Part shown: one piece after another, positions 7,037 through 15,120 of the stretch
Position numbering within the stretch: the stretch's first letter is position 1
Layout: each line of letters starts with the position of its first letter
Assembly (NCBI GenBank): GCA_016926265.1
Contig: JAFGOW010000118.1
Span: 1 to 37,794, forward strand
DNA length: 37,794 nucleotides
DNA from: Deltaproteobacteria bacterium
GTDB taxonomy: Bacteria; Desulfobacterota; Desulfuromonadia; Desulfuromonadales; JAAYDE01
Direction: 5' to 3'
The notes under the pieces: model-generated
The model's database searches: none
Seen by the model: only the letters and a program-made list of their open reading frames with translations
Told to the model about the DNA's origin: nothing
Made by a program: the position numbers and the translations under genes

Positions 7037-8191
7037 ATGACACCTCCCCCTGGTCTGCTGATTTATTCCCAGCGTTTCAGCGCCTACTCCTACGGGGACT
7101 TCCACCCCTTCAAGGTGCAGCGGTACCGCATGACCTTCGAGTTGATGCGGGCGCTTAGGTTGTGCGATCCGCCCCAGGTGCAGATGAGGGAGTGCCCTTT
7201 GGCGCGGGAAGAGGAGTTGCTGCGCTTCCATCGGGGTGATTACCTGACGGCGTTGGCCGGATTCAACGGCAGTGGGTGCGGCGGGGCCGATTTTTATTTC
7301 GGCCTCGGGGATGTTGAAAACCCGGTTTTCGAGGGGGTCTACGATTGGGCGCGGCTGGCCTGCGGCGGCACCTTGGAAGCGGTGCGGCGGGTTAACGACG
7401 GCTCCTGCCGCCTGGCTTTCAATATGGCGGGGGGTTGGCATCACGCCCAGGCGGCGCGGGCCGCCGGTTTCAGCTATCTCAACGATGCGGTGGTGGCCAT
7501 TAAGGAACTGGTGAGGCGCCGCAAGCGGGTCGCCTATGTCGATCTCGACGCCCATCACGGCGACGGGGTCCAGAATGCTTTTTACGACAGCAACCGGGTG
7601 CTGACGATTTCGATCCACGAAACGGGGCGGGATTTTTTCCCCCAGACCGGCATGGTTCGAGAGATGGGGCGGGGCAAAGGCTACGGCTATGCCGTCAATG
7701 TGCCGCTGCTTCCCCATTCCGACGATGTCATCCTGGAGCAAGCCCTGCGGCGGGTAGTGCTGCCGTTGGTGACGGCCTTTAAACCCGATCTGTTGATCAC
7801 TCAGATGGGCGCGGACTGCCTGCGAACCGACCCGTTGACCCGCCTGGAAGGGACCACCGGCTTTTTTGAACTGGCGGCCCGCTCCTTTCTGCGGACCGGC
7901 CTCCCCTGGGTGATCCTCGGTGGCGGCGGTTACGACTGGCTCAACGTGGCCCGCGCCTGGTCCCTGGTCTGGGGGACGGCGTTGGAGGTTCCGCTCCCGG
8001 ACGAACTGCCCGAGGCCTTCCAGGATTTGTTGGCCGAGCAGGGAATCAGGGCTTACCGTCTGCGGGATCTGCCCCACACCGCCTTGCCCAGCGATTTTTA
8101 CCCCGCCCAGCAATCGTTTGAAAAAGTTCTGGAGTTTCTGGAACGGAAGCTGTTTCCCCTCCACGGGCTGCAACCGGGGGAGGGCTTATGA
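7037..8191 (+). CDS. Histone-deacetylase-superfamily protein (AcuC-like)
   Basis: The gene encodes 384 residues of the arginase/deacetylase fold: zinc enzymes that remove acetyl groups from lysines or act on acetylpolyamines and related amides. The active-site residues are intact. They are the histidine pair in GGWHH (H135, H136), zinc ligands D171 and H173 in DLDAHHGDG, the third ligand D260 in QMGADCL, and the catalytic tyrosine Y299 in GGGGYDW. A weak AAGG lies about ten bases before the ATG. The stop overlaps the next gene by four bases (ATGA). In Bacillus, AcuC deacetylates acetyl-CoA synthetase. No acs gene is in this window, so the substrate is open. Confidence 0.9.
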   Translation: MTPPPGLLIYSQRFSAYSYGDFHPFKVQRYRMTFELMRALRLCDPPQVQMRECPLAREEELLRFHRGDYLTALAGFNGSGCGGADFYFGLGDVENPVFEGVYDWARLACGGTLEAVRRVNDGSCRLAFNMAGGWHHAQAARAAGFSYLNDAVVAIKELVRRRKRVAYVDLDAHHGDGVQNAFYDSNRVLTISIHETGRDFFPQTGMVREMGRGKGYGYAVNVPLLPHSDDVILEQALRRVVLPLVTAFKPDLLITQMGADCLRTDPLTRLEGTTGFFELAARSFLRTGLPWVILGGGGYDWLNVARAWSLVWGTALEVPLPDELPEAFQDLLAEQGIRAYRLRDLPHTALPSDFYPAQQSFEKVLEFLERKLFPLHGLQPGEGL

Positions 8192-9012
8192 CCCCACCGT
8201 CCTGCCTCGATGCCGGCACCCATACTCTCAATTCGCTCCTCGACATCAACCGCCTCGGCGCCGCAGAGAAAGAGGCATGCTATGCCGCTCTGCTCCCCGA
8301 GGGCATTTTTTCCGAGTTTGGCATCGACCCTGAAACTCTGTGCGGAACGGAGGATGGTCTGCGCAAGGTGGAAATAATCGCTCCCGAAGGGCTGGGACTG
8401 GTGAGAATCGAGGTGCGTCTGGCGCCGGCGGACCGCGATTGCCTCTTTTTCACCGAGCTGGCCGATACCCAGTATCTCCAGCTCGAACTCTCCTTTTTTC
8501 TCACCAACGATCCGGCCGCGCCCCGCTTCGACATCGACCGGGACGCTTCGGGGCGCGATAATCATTTCGGTTCCTGCCGCCGCAACATCGCTGAGGAGAT
8601 TCGGGCCTTCAATGCGGGCCTCGCCCCCCATCAGGTGCGGCGGGGGAAAGGGCTGTTCCGTCCCTTCCTCCCCAAACTGGAGGTTTTCTCCAAAGCCCTG
8701 GGGGCCGAGATGATCGTTACCGAGGCGCTCTGCTACGCCAATGCCATTCAATATGAAAGGCACGGTTTCGACTATGTCACTGGGAAAGCGCTGATGCGGT
8801 GGATTGATCGGGAATTCCAGCCCGGCGGCCTTCTTTTCCGGCGGCTGGACGGCTCCTCTCCGTTTCGGGCGCCGGGGATGGAGAAAACGGTCCGGGGGAG
8901 AAGCTGGGCGATCCATGACGGGATCATGGACCAGCCCTGGGATGAGGTCCGGATGTACAAGCGGCCTGGCGTCGAGGCCGGCATCGACACCTTTCCCGCC
9001 AGAATATATTGA
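8188..9012 (+). CDS. GNAT-like acetyltransferase-related protein, translationally coupled to the deacetylase
   Basis: The gene encodes 274 residues and starts inside the deacetylase stop (ATGA overlap), which implies coupled, near-equimolar synthesis. The middle section has the GNAT layout. RRGKGLFRPFL at 151-161 fits the acetyl-CoA pyrophosphate loop (x-x-G-x-G). EALCYANAIQYERHGF at 179-194 fits the strand 5/helix 4 region (N..AI..YE..GF). The flanks, residues 1-110 and 200-274, are not recognised and have no signal peptide or membrane segment. It could be an acetyltransferase opposing the deacetylase, or a non-catalytic GNAT fold. The gene call is firm and the fold is a moderate inference. 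Confidence 0.75.
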   Translation: MTPPSCLDAGTHTLNSLLDINRLGAAEKEACYAALLPEGIFSEFGIDPETLCGTEDGLRKVEIIAPEGLGLVRIEVRLAPADRDCLFFTELADTQYLQLELSFFLTNDPAAPRFDIDRDASGRDNHFGSCRRNIAEEIRAFNAGLAPHQVRRGKGLFRPFLPKLEVFSKALGAEMIVTEALCYANAIQYERHGFDYVTGKALMRWIDREFQPGGLLFRRLDGSSPFRAPGMEKTVRGRSWAIHDGIMDQPWDEVRMYKRPGVEAGIDTFPARIY

Positions 9013-9041
9013 TCTCTACACTTTCGAGAAGGAGCGCCGGG

Positions 9042-9140
9042 ATGCTGGGATTTAGAATCGGGGATATCGTTTTTATTGTTTTGATCTGTCTCCTGATTGC
9101 GGGGCTGGTGGCCCTTTCCAATCATTTCAAAAACCGTTGA
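9042..9140 (+). CDS. 32-residue single-pass membrane microprotein
   Basis: The ORF encodes MLGFRIGDIVFIVL, a continuing hydrophobic stretch of about 20 residues, and a basic tail HFKNR. A strong AAGGAG (9029-9034) sits seven bases before the ATG, better than the site of many larger genes here. It lies 29 bases after the GNAT-like gene on the same strand, so it is probably the last gene of that operon. The short length means coding potential rests on the ribosome-binding site, the membrane segment and the position. Function is unknown. It could be a membrane-bound regulator or an anchor for the upstream enzymes. Confidence 0.6.
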   Translation: MLGFRIGDIVFIVLICLLIAGLVALSNHFKNR

Positions 9141-9378
9141 AAGGCGGTTTGTCGAATGGCGGGTGTCGGGCCGGCCGTGGAACCGGGTTTTTCTGATTTT
9201 GGCGGGGCGAGGAGGGGAGGCCCTGCTCTTTCCCGAGTTGGAACCACGCCTGTCAAAAAAGAGTCTCTCCCCCGCAGCAGGGGATGCAAAGGGCTCTTGA
9301 AATCGGAACGCAAACCAAGGATAATCGGCCTCCCAAACTGTTTCAAAACCCCAATATGTCACAGAAGAGGATGAGAAG

Positions 9379-10683
9379 ATGAATCCCCTTGCCGTCGAGC
9401 TCAATTCCACCCTGGCCGCCCGCAGCCCCCATGTCTTGGAAATGCTTTCGCAGATGGGGAAGAATCTGTTCTTCCCCAAGGGGATCCTTTCCCAGTCGGC
9501 GGAGGCCAAGGCCAAGGCCCACCGGTTCAACGCCACCATCGGCATCGCCACCGAGGGGGACAAGCCGATGTACCTCCCCTGCATCCACAAACATTTTGCC
9601 GAGTACGACCCCTCCCAGCTCTACCCCTATGCGCCCCCCGCGGGCAAGCCCGAGCTGCGGCAACTGTGGCGCGAGAAGATGCTTCGGGAGAACCCGAGCC
9701 TCAAGGGCAAGCATTTCAGCCTGCCTATTGTCACCAACGCCCTGACTCACGGACTTTCCATGGTCGGGGATCTGTTTGTCGACCCCGGCGATCACCTGAT
9801 TCTTCCGGACCAGATCTGGGGCAATTACCGCCTCACCTACGGGGTGCGAAATCAGGGCGTGTTCAGGCAGTTCCCCTTTTTCAACAGCGCCGACGGCTTC
9901 AATGCCGACGGCTTTCGGACGGTGTTAACCGCCACCGCGCGGGAGAAGGGAAAAGCGGTGGTGATACTTAACTTTCCCAACAACCCCACCGGATACACCC
10001 CCACCGTCGCCGAGGGGGAGGCCATCGTGACGGTTATCCGCGAGGTGGCCGAGGCCGGCTGCAATATTGTCGCCGTAACCGACGACGCTTATTTCGGTCT
10101 CTTTTACGAGGATTCCCTCAGGGAATCGCTGTTCGGCCGGCTCGCCAACCTCCATCCCAGAATTCTGGCGGTCAAGATCGACGGCGCCACCAAGGAGGAG
10201 TTCGTCTGGGGTTTCCGGACCGGATTCATCACCTTTGCCGACGGCCATGGCGGGGAAGATCGGACGGCGGTGGAGATTCTGGAGAAAAAGGCGATGGGGC
10301 TGATCCGGGCCACCATCTCCAACTCCCCCCATCCCTCCCAGACCTTCGTTCTGGAGGCCCTGCGTTCTCCCGACTACCCCCGCGAAAAGGAGCAGAAGCT
10401 TCAAATCCTCAAGGCTCGCGCCATGGAGGTGAAACGGGTTCTGAGCCGGGATGAATTCCGGCAGGCCTGGGATTATTACCCTTTCAATTCCGGCTATTTC
10501 ATGTGCCTGAAGTTAAAGAAGGTGGATGCCGAGGCGTTGCGGGTCCATCTGCTGGAACGCTACGGCGTCGGTACCATCGCCAACAACGCCACCGATCTGC
10601 GGATCGCTTTTTCCTGCATCGCCAAGGAAAACATCGCGGAGCTGTTCGATCTGATCCACCAGGGGGTCAAGGATCTTTCCTGA
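9379..10683 (+). CDS. PLP-dependent aminotransferase, class I/II fold
   Basis: The gene encodes 434 residues of a fold-type I PLP enzyme. Seen in order are the small-domain segment YAPPAGKPELR near 84-94, NFPNNPTGY at 198-206 (substrate and cofactor loop), the D235/Y238 pair in TDDAY that contacts the pyridine ring, the Schiff-base lysine K272 in DGATKEEF, and R280 in GFRTGF. It is therefore likely catalytically competent. GAGG and GAGAAG stand just before the ATG. The amino-acid substrate cannot be determined. No biosynthetic genes flank it, and it seems to be a single-gene unit closed by a short hairpin. Confidence 0.87.
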   Translation: MNPLAVELNSTLAARSPHVLEMLSQMGKNLFFPKGILSQSAEAKAKAHRFNATIGIATEGDKPMYLPCIHKHFAEYDPSQLYPYAPPAGKPELRQLWREKMLRENPSLKGKHFSLPIVTNALTHGLSMVGDLFVDPGDHLILPDQIWGNYRLTYGVRNQGVFRQFPFFNSADGFNADGFRTVLTATAREKGKAVVILNFPNNPTGYTPTVAEGEAIVTVIREVAEAGCNIVAVTDDAYFGLFYEDSLRESLFGRLANLHPRILAVKIDGATKEEFVWGFRTGFITFADGHGGEDRTAVEILEKKAMGLIRATISNSPHPSQTFVLEALRSPDYPREKEQKLQILKARAMEVKRVLSRDEFRQAWDYYPFNSGYFMCLKLKKVDAEALRVHLLERYGVGTIANNATDLRIAFSCIAKENIAELFDLIHQGVKDLS

Positions 10684-10686
10684 ATC

Positions 10687-10709
10687 AAAGGCCGGCATTG
10701 CCGGCCTTT
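10687..10709 (+). terminator. Short perfect hairpin after the aminotransferase gene
   Basis: AAAGGCCGGC (10687-10696) pairs perfectly with GCCGGCCTTT (10700-10709) around a 3-base loop. Only three T end the stem, so it is a weak or bidirectional-type terminator. It lies three bases after the stop codon. Confidence 0.55.
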
Positions 10710-10739
10710 ATCGTCTGGGAATCACAGGGAGGCCGCGGG

Positions 10740-12047
10740 ATGAGAAACGACATCTCGGAGGGGCTTCGGGAATTTTTGGCCGGCAATCCAGCGTTGCTGG
10801 AACTGGGTGGATTGCTGGAGTCCGGCAACGAATGCTTTCTGGTCGGGGGCGCGGTGCGGGATCTGCTCTTGAGGAGGCCGGCCCCCGATATCGATTTGGC
10901 AACCCCTCGCGATCCCGCTCCGCTGGCGCGGCGTTTCGCAGTGGCGCTGCGGGGGACTTTTTTTTTCCTCGACCAGGAGCGTGGTCACAGCCGGGTGGTG
11001 GTGCGTAGGGAAGGAAGGGCGACCGCCTTCGATTTCGCTCCCTTCCGCGCCCCCGACCTGAAGGGGGACCTGGCGGCGCGGGACTTTACCATCAACGCCC
11101 TGGCGTGGCCGCTGCATCTGCCGCCGGAAGAGGCGGCTCTGGTTGACCCTCTCGGCGGTTGCCGGGATCTGGAAAGGGGGCTTCTGCGGTGCTGCGGCCC
11201 CGAAGTGCTCAGGGACGATCCTCTGCGGGTGCTGCGGGGAGTGCGGCTGGCCGTCTATTTCGATCTCGCCATCGAGGACCAGACCCGTGAGCTGATGGCG
11301 GCAGCGGTCCTTGGGCTGCACCGGGTCGCTTCGGAGCGTATCCTGGCGGAACTGGGAAAGGTCTTTTCCTTTCCCTGCGCCCTGCGCGGCGCGGAACTGC
11401 TCCGGGAGTTGGGGTGTTTTCCCGTCCTGTTCGGTCCGGCCGTGGGCGGGGCGGAGCGGATCGCCGCTGGTTTGGCTCTCCTGAGGGAGGTGGCGGCCTC
11501 TTTGGCCGCCGGTCGGTGGGATTGGCTCGGCACCGAAAAGGAAGCCGGCTGGGATGGCGCCGCTCTGCTGCGGTTGGCGGCGGTGCTGCGCGGCATCGGT
11601 GTTGCCTGGGAGGATGAAAAGCTCCGGGGGCTGCCCTCGGGGCGCGAAGCCCGACGGCTGATCCGGGAATTGTTGTCGGTTCCGGCCGATCTTCTTGCGT
11701 TTTATCGTTCTCTGGCCTGTTCGGAACGGGGCAAGGCGTTGTGGCTGGAGACCCTGGGGCGGTATCCCCGTGAGCAGCTGATTTTTTCGGGCATTCTTTC
11801 CGGCGAGGGGATGGGACTTTGCCAGGCGGCTTGGGAGGAGGCCCTTTCCCTCTGGGAGCGGTTTGCCGGAGAGGGGGCGATTCCACCTCTGATCAAAGCC
11901 GAGGAACTGGTCGCTGACTTTGGCGTCGCTCCCGGACCGGAAATCGGAAGGCTGCTGCGGGAACTGTCGCGGGAGGAGATTAGCGGAAGGGTAGCTGGCC
12001 GTCTGCAGGCCTTGAGATGGCTGCGCAAGCGGCTAGAAAGGGATTGA
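10740..12047 (+). CDS. CCA-adding-type tRNA nucleotidyltransferase / poly(A) polymerase family
   Basis: The gene encodes 435 residues and starts at the ATG at 10740 behind GGGAGG (10727-10732). Class II nucleotidyltransferase motifs are intact: GGAVRD at 36-41, the metal-binding pair in DIDLAT (D50, D52), ARDFTINAL, and DDPLRVLRGVR. The C-terminal helical body is divergent. The enzyme adds or repairs the 3' CCA end of tRNAs. Some bacteria split the work between CC-adding and A-adding enzymes, and this protein cannot be assigned to either by eye. A tRNA-Gly gene follows, and that tRNA's promoter overlaps this gene's stop codon. Confidence 0.88.
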   Translation: MRNDISEGLREFLAGNPALLELGGLLESGNECFLVGGAVRDLLLRRPAPDIDLATPRDPAPLARRFAVALRGTFFFLDQERGHSRVVVRREGRATAFDFAPFRAPDLKGDLAARDFTINALAWPLHLPPEEAALVDPLGGCRDLERGLLRCCGPEVLRDDPLRVLRGVRLAVYFDLAIEDQTRELMAAAVLGLHRVASERILAELGKVFSFPCALRGAELLRELGCFPVLFGPAVGGAERIAAGLALLREVAASLAAGRWDWLGTEKEAGWDGAALLRLAAVLRGIGVAWEDEKLRGLPSGREARRLIRELLSVPADLLAFYRSLACSERGKALWLETLGRYPREQLIFSGILSGEGMGLCQAAWEEALSLWERFAGEGAIPPLIKAEELVADFGVAPGPEIGRLLRELSREEISGRVAGRLQALRWLRKRLERD

Positions 12048-12073
12048 CAAAAAAAAGACCCCCCTCTTATAAT
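12044..12073 (+). promoter_or_regulatory. Consensus sigma-70 promoter of tRNA-Gly
   Basis: The -35 TTGACA (12044-12049) and -10 TATAAT (12068-12073) are both perfect consensus hexamers, 18 bases apart. The TGA stop of the nucleotidyltransferase gene (12045-12047) lies inside the -35 box. The tRNA begins 12 bases after the -10 box. Confidence 0.88.
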
Positions 12074-12084
12074 TTGTCCACGAC

Positions 12085-12159
<75 letters not shown>

Positions 12160-12168
12160 AATAATATC

Positions 12169-12199
12169 AAGGGGTTAGGCGATAACAGCCTAGCCCCTT
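12169..12199 (+). terminator. Hairpin terminator after tRNA-Gly
   Basis: A twelve-pair stem (12169-12180 with 12188-12199, one T-G pair) encloses a 7-base loop. The following tract, CCTTGTTTG, is only moderately T-rich. Confidence 0.7.
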
Positions 12200-12242
12200 C
12201 CTTGTTTGTAAACCGCTTCCCGGCTTGACCCCTATCCGGAAA

Positions 12243-13154
12243 ATGACCTTGAAAAACCAGAAAAAAGCCTTTTTGTTCGCTTTGGCCACGGTGCTGCTCT
12301 GGTCGACGGTCGCTTCGGCGTTTAAGGTTTCGCTTCGGTTTCTTTCGCCCCTCGAGCTGCTTCTTTACTCCAGCGGTGTCTCGACTCTGGTGCTGGGGGG
12401 TGCGGTGCTGACGACGGGAGGCTGGGAGGAACTCCGGAGTTGCCCCAAATCGGGCTGGGTCCGTTCCCTGCTGCTCGGTTTTCTCAACCCTTTTTTCTAC
12501 TACCTGATCCTCTTCAAAGCCTATGATCTGCTGCCTGCTCAGCAGGCGCAACCCATCAACTATACCTGGGCCTTGACGTTGACGCTTCTTTCCGTTCCGT
12601 TACTGGGACAACGGATCGGGGGCGGGGACGGTGGCGGTTTGTTGCTCGGCTATGCCGGTGTTCTGATCATCTCCACGGACGGGAACCTGCTCGGTCTCAA
12701 ATTTTCCAGCGTCTTCGGGGTTTCCCTGGCCCTGGTCAGCACCGTCATCTGGGCGTTGTACTGGATCTTTAACGCGCGTGACGAGAGAACTCCTACGGTA
12801 GCACTGTTCCAGAGTTTTCTTCTTGGGTTTTCCATGGTCTTGCTCTATTTCCTGATGGTGGGGGAACTCCGGGTTCCTGATCCGAGAGGAATCGCCGGTG
12901 CATTCTATGTCGGCATTTTTGAGATGAGCGTTACCTTCATCCTCTGGCTTTCGGCATTGAAATATGCGGAAAATACCGCCCGTGTAGGGAGCTTGATTTT
13001 TCTGTCGCCGCCCATCTCGTTGCTGTTCATCCATTTTGTGGTGAAAGAAAGTATCCGGTTTTCAACCTGTTTGGGGCTTTTTTTTATTCTCTTGGGTTTG
13101 TTTGTTCAGCAACGGTTTGGGGTGCGGCCGATCGTTGGGAAGGGTGAAAAATAA
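12243..13154 (+). CDS. EamA/DMT-superfamily membrane transporter
   Basis: The gene encodes about 303 residues with roughly ten hydrophobic segments arranged as two EamA repeats, typical of drug/metabolite exporters. LLWSTVASAFKVSLRFLSPLELL in the first repeat and YAENTARVGSLIFLSPPISLLF in the second are the usual conserved regions (split here across helices). The substrate is unknown; relatives export amino acids, sugars or other metabolites. The ATG at 12243 is preferred over a TTG at 12225 because the N-terminus is then the short basic segment expected before helix 1. The ribosome-binding site is weak for both. The stop is adjacent to or overlaps the start of the next gene. Confidence 0.87.
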   Translation: MTLKNQKKAFLFALATVLLWSTVASAFKVSLRFLSPLELLLYSSGVSTLVLGGAVLTTGGWEELRSCPKSGWVRSLLLGFLNPFFYYLILFKAYDLLPAQQAQPINYTWALTLTLLSVPLLGQRIGGGDGGGLLLGYAGVLIISTDGNLLGLKFSSVFGVSLALVSTVIWALYWIFNARDERTPTVALFQSFLLGFSMVLLYFLMVGELRVPDPRGIAGAFYVGIFEMSVTFILWLSALKYAENTARVGSLIFLSPPISLLFIHFVVKESIRFSTCLGLFFILLGLFVQQRFGVRPIVGKGEK

Positions 13155-13155
13155 A

Positions 13156-13917
13156 GTGGATAAAAAGGCTATATACCGGGAACTGGAAAAAGCTATCGCT
13201 TTTGGGATGGAAAGAAACCGCTTTGACACCCGTTGGGGGACACCGTTGGTGGCTTTCGCTGCCGCCGATGATCCCCTTTTCGCCGACCTGAAGGAGGCTG
13301 TTTCTGGGACCCATCTGTTGCCAGGCGATTTGCTCCCCGGCGCCCGGACCGTCGTCGCTTTTTTTCTCCCTTTGGCGCCTGCGGTGGCGGCCAGCAACTA
13401 TTCCGGTTTTTTGGCCTCGCAGGCCTGGGCGCAGGCCTACCTGGACGCCAATCTTCTGATCGGGGAAATTGGATGGCACCTGAAGGCCTTCTTGGAGGAC
13501 CACGGACATGCCGCCGCTCTGACGCAGGCCACCCATAATTTCGATCCTGATCGGCTGATAAGCGACTGGTCCCACAGGCATGTGGCGTTTATCGCCGGTT
13601 TGGGGCGTTTTGGCGTCAACCGGATGCTTATCACTGAAAGGGGCTGTTGCGGGCGGCTTGGCAGCCTGGTTACGTCGCTTCCGCTCGATCCGGATCCGAG
13701 GCCGGAAGAGGAATTCTGCCTTTTCCGGCGGGACGGGTCCTGTCTGAGATGTGTGGAACGGTGTGTGGGGAAGGCGCTTTCCCCTCAAGATTTGGATCGG
13801 CACACGTGCTACGCGGTCTGCTTGAAAAACGAGGCCGTTTTTCAGAATCTGGGCAAGGCCGATGTATGCGGCAAATGCTTGGTCGATGTTCCCTGCTCCG
13901 GAGCCAAACCGGGCTAG
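13156..13917 (+). CDS. QueG-like [4Fe-4S] double-cluster protein
   Basis: The gene encodes about 253 residues from GTG at 13156, with GGGAAGGG eleven bases upstream. A GTG at 13144, overlapping the EamA gene, is the alternative start. The core WSHRHVAFIAGLGRFGVNRMLIT resembles the epoxyqueuosine-reductase family. It is followed by C188, then CxxCxxxC (C196, C199, C203), C218, C222, and CxxC (C238, C241) plus C247. These are enough cysteines for two [4Fe-4S] clusters. It is shorter than QueG (about 350-380) and lacks its C-terminal repeats, so it is probably a relative rather than the tRNA queuosine enzyme. It is likely co-transcribed with the EamA gene. Confidence 0.75.
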   Translation: MDKKAIYRELEKAIAFGMERNRFDTRWGTPLVAFAAADDPLFADLKEAVSGTHLLPGDLLPGARTVVAFFLPLAPAVAASNYSGFLASQAWAQAYLDANLLIGEIGWHLKAFLEDHGHAAALTQATHNFDPDRLISDWSHRHVAFIAGLGRFGVNRMLITERGCCGRLGSLVTSLPLDPDPRPEEEFCLFRRDGSCLRCVERCVGKALSPQDLDRHTCYAVCLKNEAVFQNLGKADVCGKCLVDVPCSGAKPG

Positions 13918-14093
13918 CGTCGCTGCCAAATTGAGGCGGGAGGATATCGGCTGTTGGGAAAAGGTCCCTTTGGTTCCCATGCGGCATGACCAATTTCCGG
14001 ATGGAAACTCCCAAATTTCAGGATGGCGTGCGCTTCTCAAAAGCGCCGCGGCCTTGACCAGGGGATCTCTCGGGATCCTGTTAAATAGGGGGG

Positions 14094-14138
14094 AAAAACA
14101 GAGGCAGCACCCCTAATTGGGGTGCTGCCTCTGTTTTT
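14094..14138. terminator. Bidirectional intrinsic terminator between convergent operons
   Basis: A perfect 20-pair stem (14094-14113 with 14119-14138) closes a TAATT loop. It has five A before and five T after the GC-rich core, so it can stop transcription in both directions. It lies between the QueG-like gene (+) and the sensory operon (-). Confidence 0.95.
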
Positions 14139-14163
14139 GGGACGGGCTGCTGGTGGTGCGCCG

Positions 14164-15054
14164 CTATCGTCTGCTGAGGCGGGACATGGCCATCTTGAGG
14201 CTGACGCGGAGGCGTTCCAACACTTCGGCCAGTTTCCCGATCTCATCCTTGGAGGTGGAAACGATCGGCTGATCGACGTTGCCGTCGGCAAAATCCGAAG
14301 CGATCTTGGTGAATTCCTTGAGCGGTTTGAGCGCCTGGTTGACGACGACGAAGATCAGAAGGGCGCACAGTACCAGAATCGTGGCCATGATGGTCACCAG
14401 GGTGCCTTCCAGTTTCCGCTGGTCGGCGCGCAGATTCTCAAGAACGAAACCGACCCGGAAATTGCCCCAATGTTTACCGTTGACGAAGATCGGGGAGGCA
14501 ACGTCCCAAAGTGTCTTGCCGTCTTCGGTTTTGTAGGTCTGCTGGAAACCTTCAACCATGTTCCGGGCGGCGGCCAGGCCGACTTTGTCATTGAACAACC
14601 GTTTGGTCAGGTTTCCTTCCCGGTCCGCTCTCTTGTCCCCCGTCAACGGTTTCTGGAAGCGGGTGTTGTGGGTCGGAACGTAGCCATTGCGGTCCGCGGC
14701 GATGGCGTAGTGAATGCTTTTATCCTTGAGGAATTCATCGATGATGGAAAGGATCGCCTTGTCCAGATAAAAGTCGTATTGAGTATGGAATTTGGCCGGT
14801 TCGAAACCTTCAATCTCAAGGTAGTTGGTGTCGAAGGCCTCCCTTTCGGTCATGACTTCGTTGTCGATGGCTTCTTCAAGAACCTTTCCCACCAGTTTGG
14901 CGCCGATGACCGATTCAATCCGCCCCCGTTCCAGAAGTTGGGTCTCAAGGCTCTTACTCTGTTTCTGAATGATATAGAACGATCCTGCGGCCATGATGAG
15001 CAACAACACCAAGTTGACTTGGACCGCCACTTTGATACCGACTTTTTTAAACAT
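14164..15054 (-). CDS. Membrane cache-HAMP sensor protein without output domain
   Basis: The gene encodes 296 residues. TM1 spans about 11-30, followed by a periplasmic ligand-binding cache-type domain (31-215) containing NGYVPTHN, PLTGD and the RLFNDKVGLAAARN segment known from chemoreceptors. TM2 spans 217-239, followed by a HAMP domain at about 240-292 (ALKPLKEFT...DEIGKLAEVLERL). The chain stops right after HAMP, so no methyl-accepting, kinase or GGDEF output exists. AAGGAG precedes the ATG. It is the last gene of the operon. It may signal by HAMP contact with a separate cytoplasmic partner such as the kinase encoded at the operon's start. A frameshifted output domain was not found downstream. 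Confidence 0.85.
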   Translation of the reverse strand: MFKKVGIKVAVQVNLVLLLIMAAGSFYIIQKQSKSLETQLLERGRIESVIGAKLVGKVLEEAIDNEVMTEREAFDTNYLEIEGFEPAKFHTQYDFYLDKAILSIIDEFLKDKSIHYAIAADRNGYVPTHNTRFQKPLTGDKRADREGNLTKRLFNDKVGLAAARNMVEGFQQTYKTEDGKTLWDVASPIFVNGKHWGNFRVGFVLENLRADQRKLEGTLVTIMATILVLCALLIFVVVNQALKPLKEFTKIASDFADGNVDQPIVSTSKDEIGKLAEVLERLRVSLKMAMSRLSRR

Positions 15055-15120
15055 TTACCATCTCCTTTTTTCTATTTGATTGAAAGTCGATGAAGACTAT
15101 CAAGGTTTTTCAATGTTTGG

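Noticed and set aside
13862-14116. 84-codon plus-strand frame after the QueG-like gene
   Set aside because: It overlaps the end of the QueG-like gene, lacks a ribosome-binding site and runs into the bidirectional terminator.
14164-14240. Lost output domain of the cache-HAMP protein through frameshift
   Set aside because: The other frames after the stop contain no kinase, GGDEF or methyl-accepting motif, and the terminator follows within about 25 bases.
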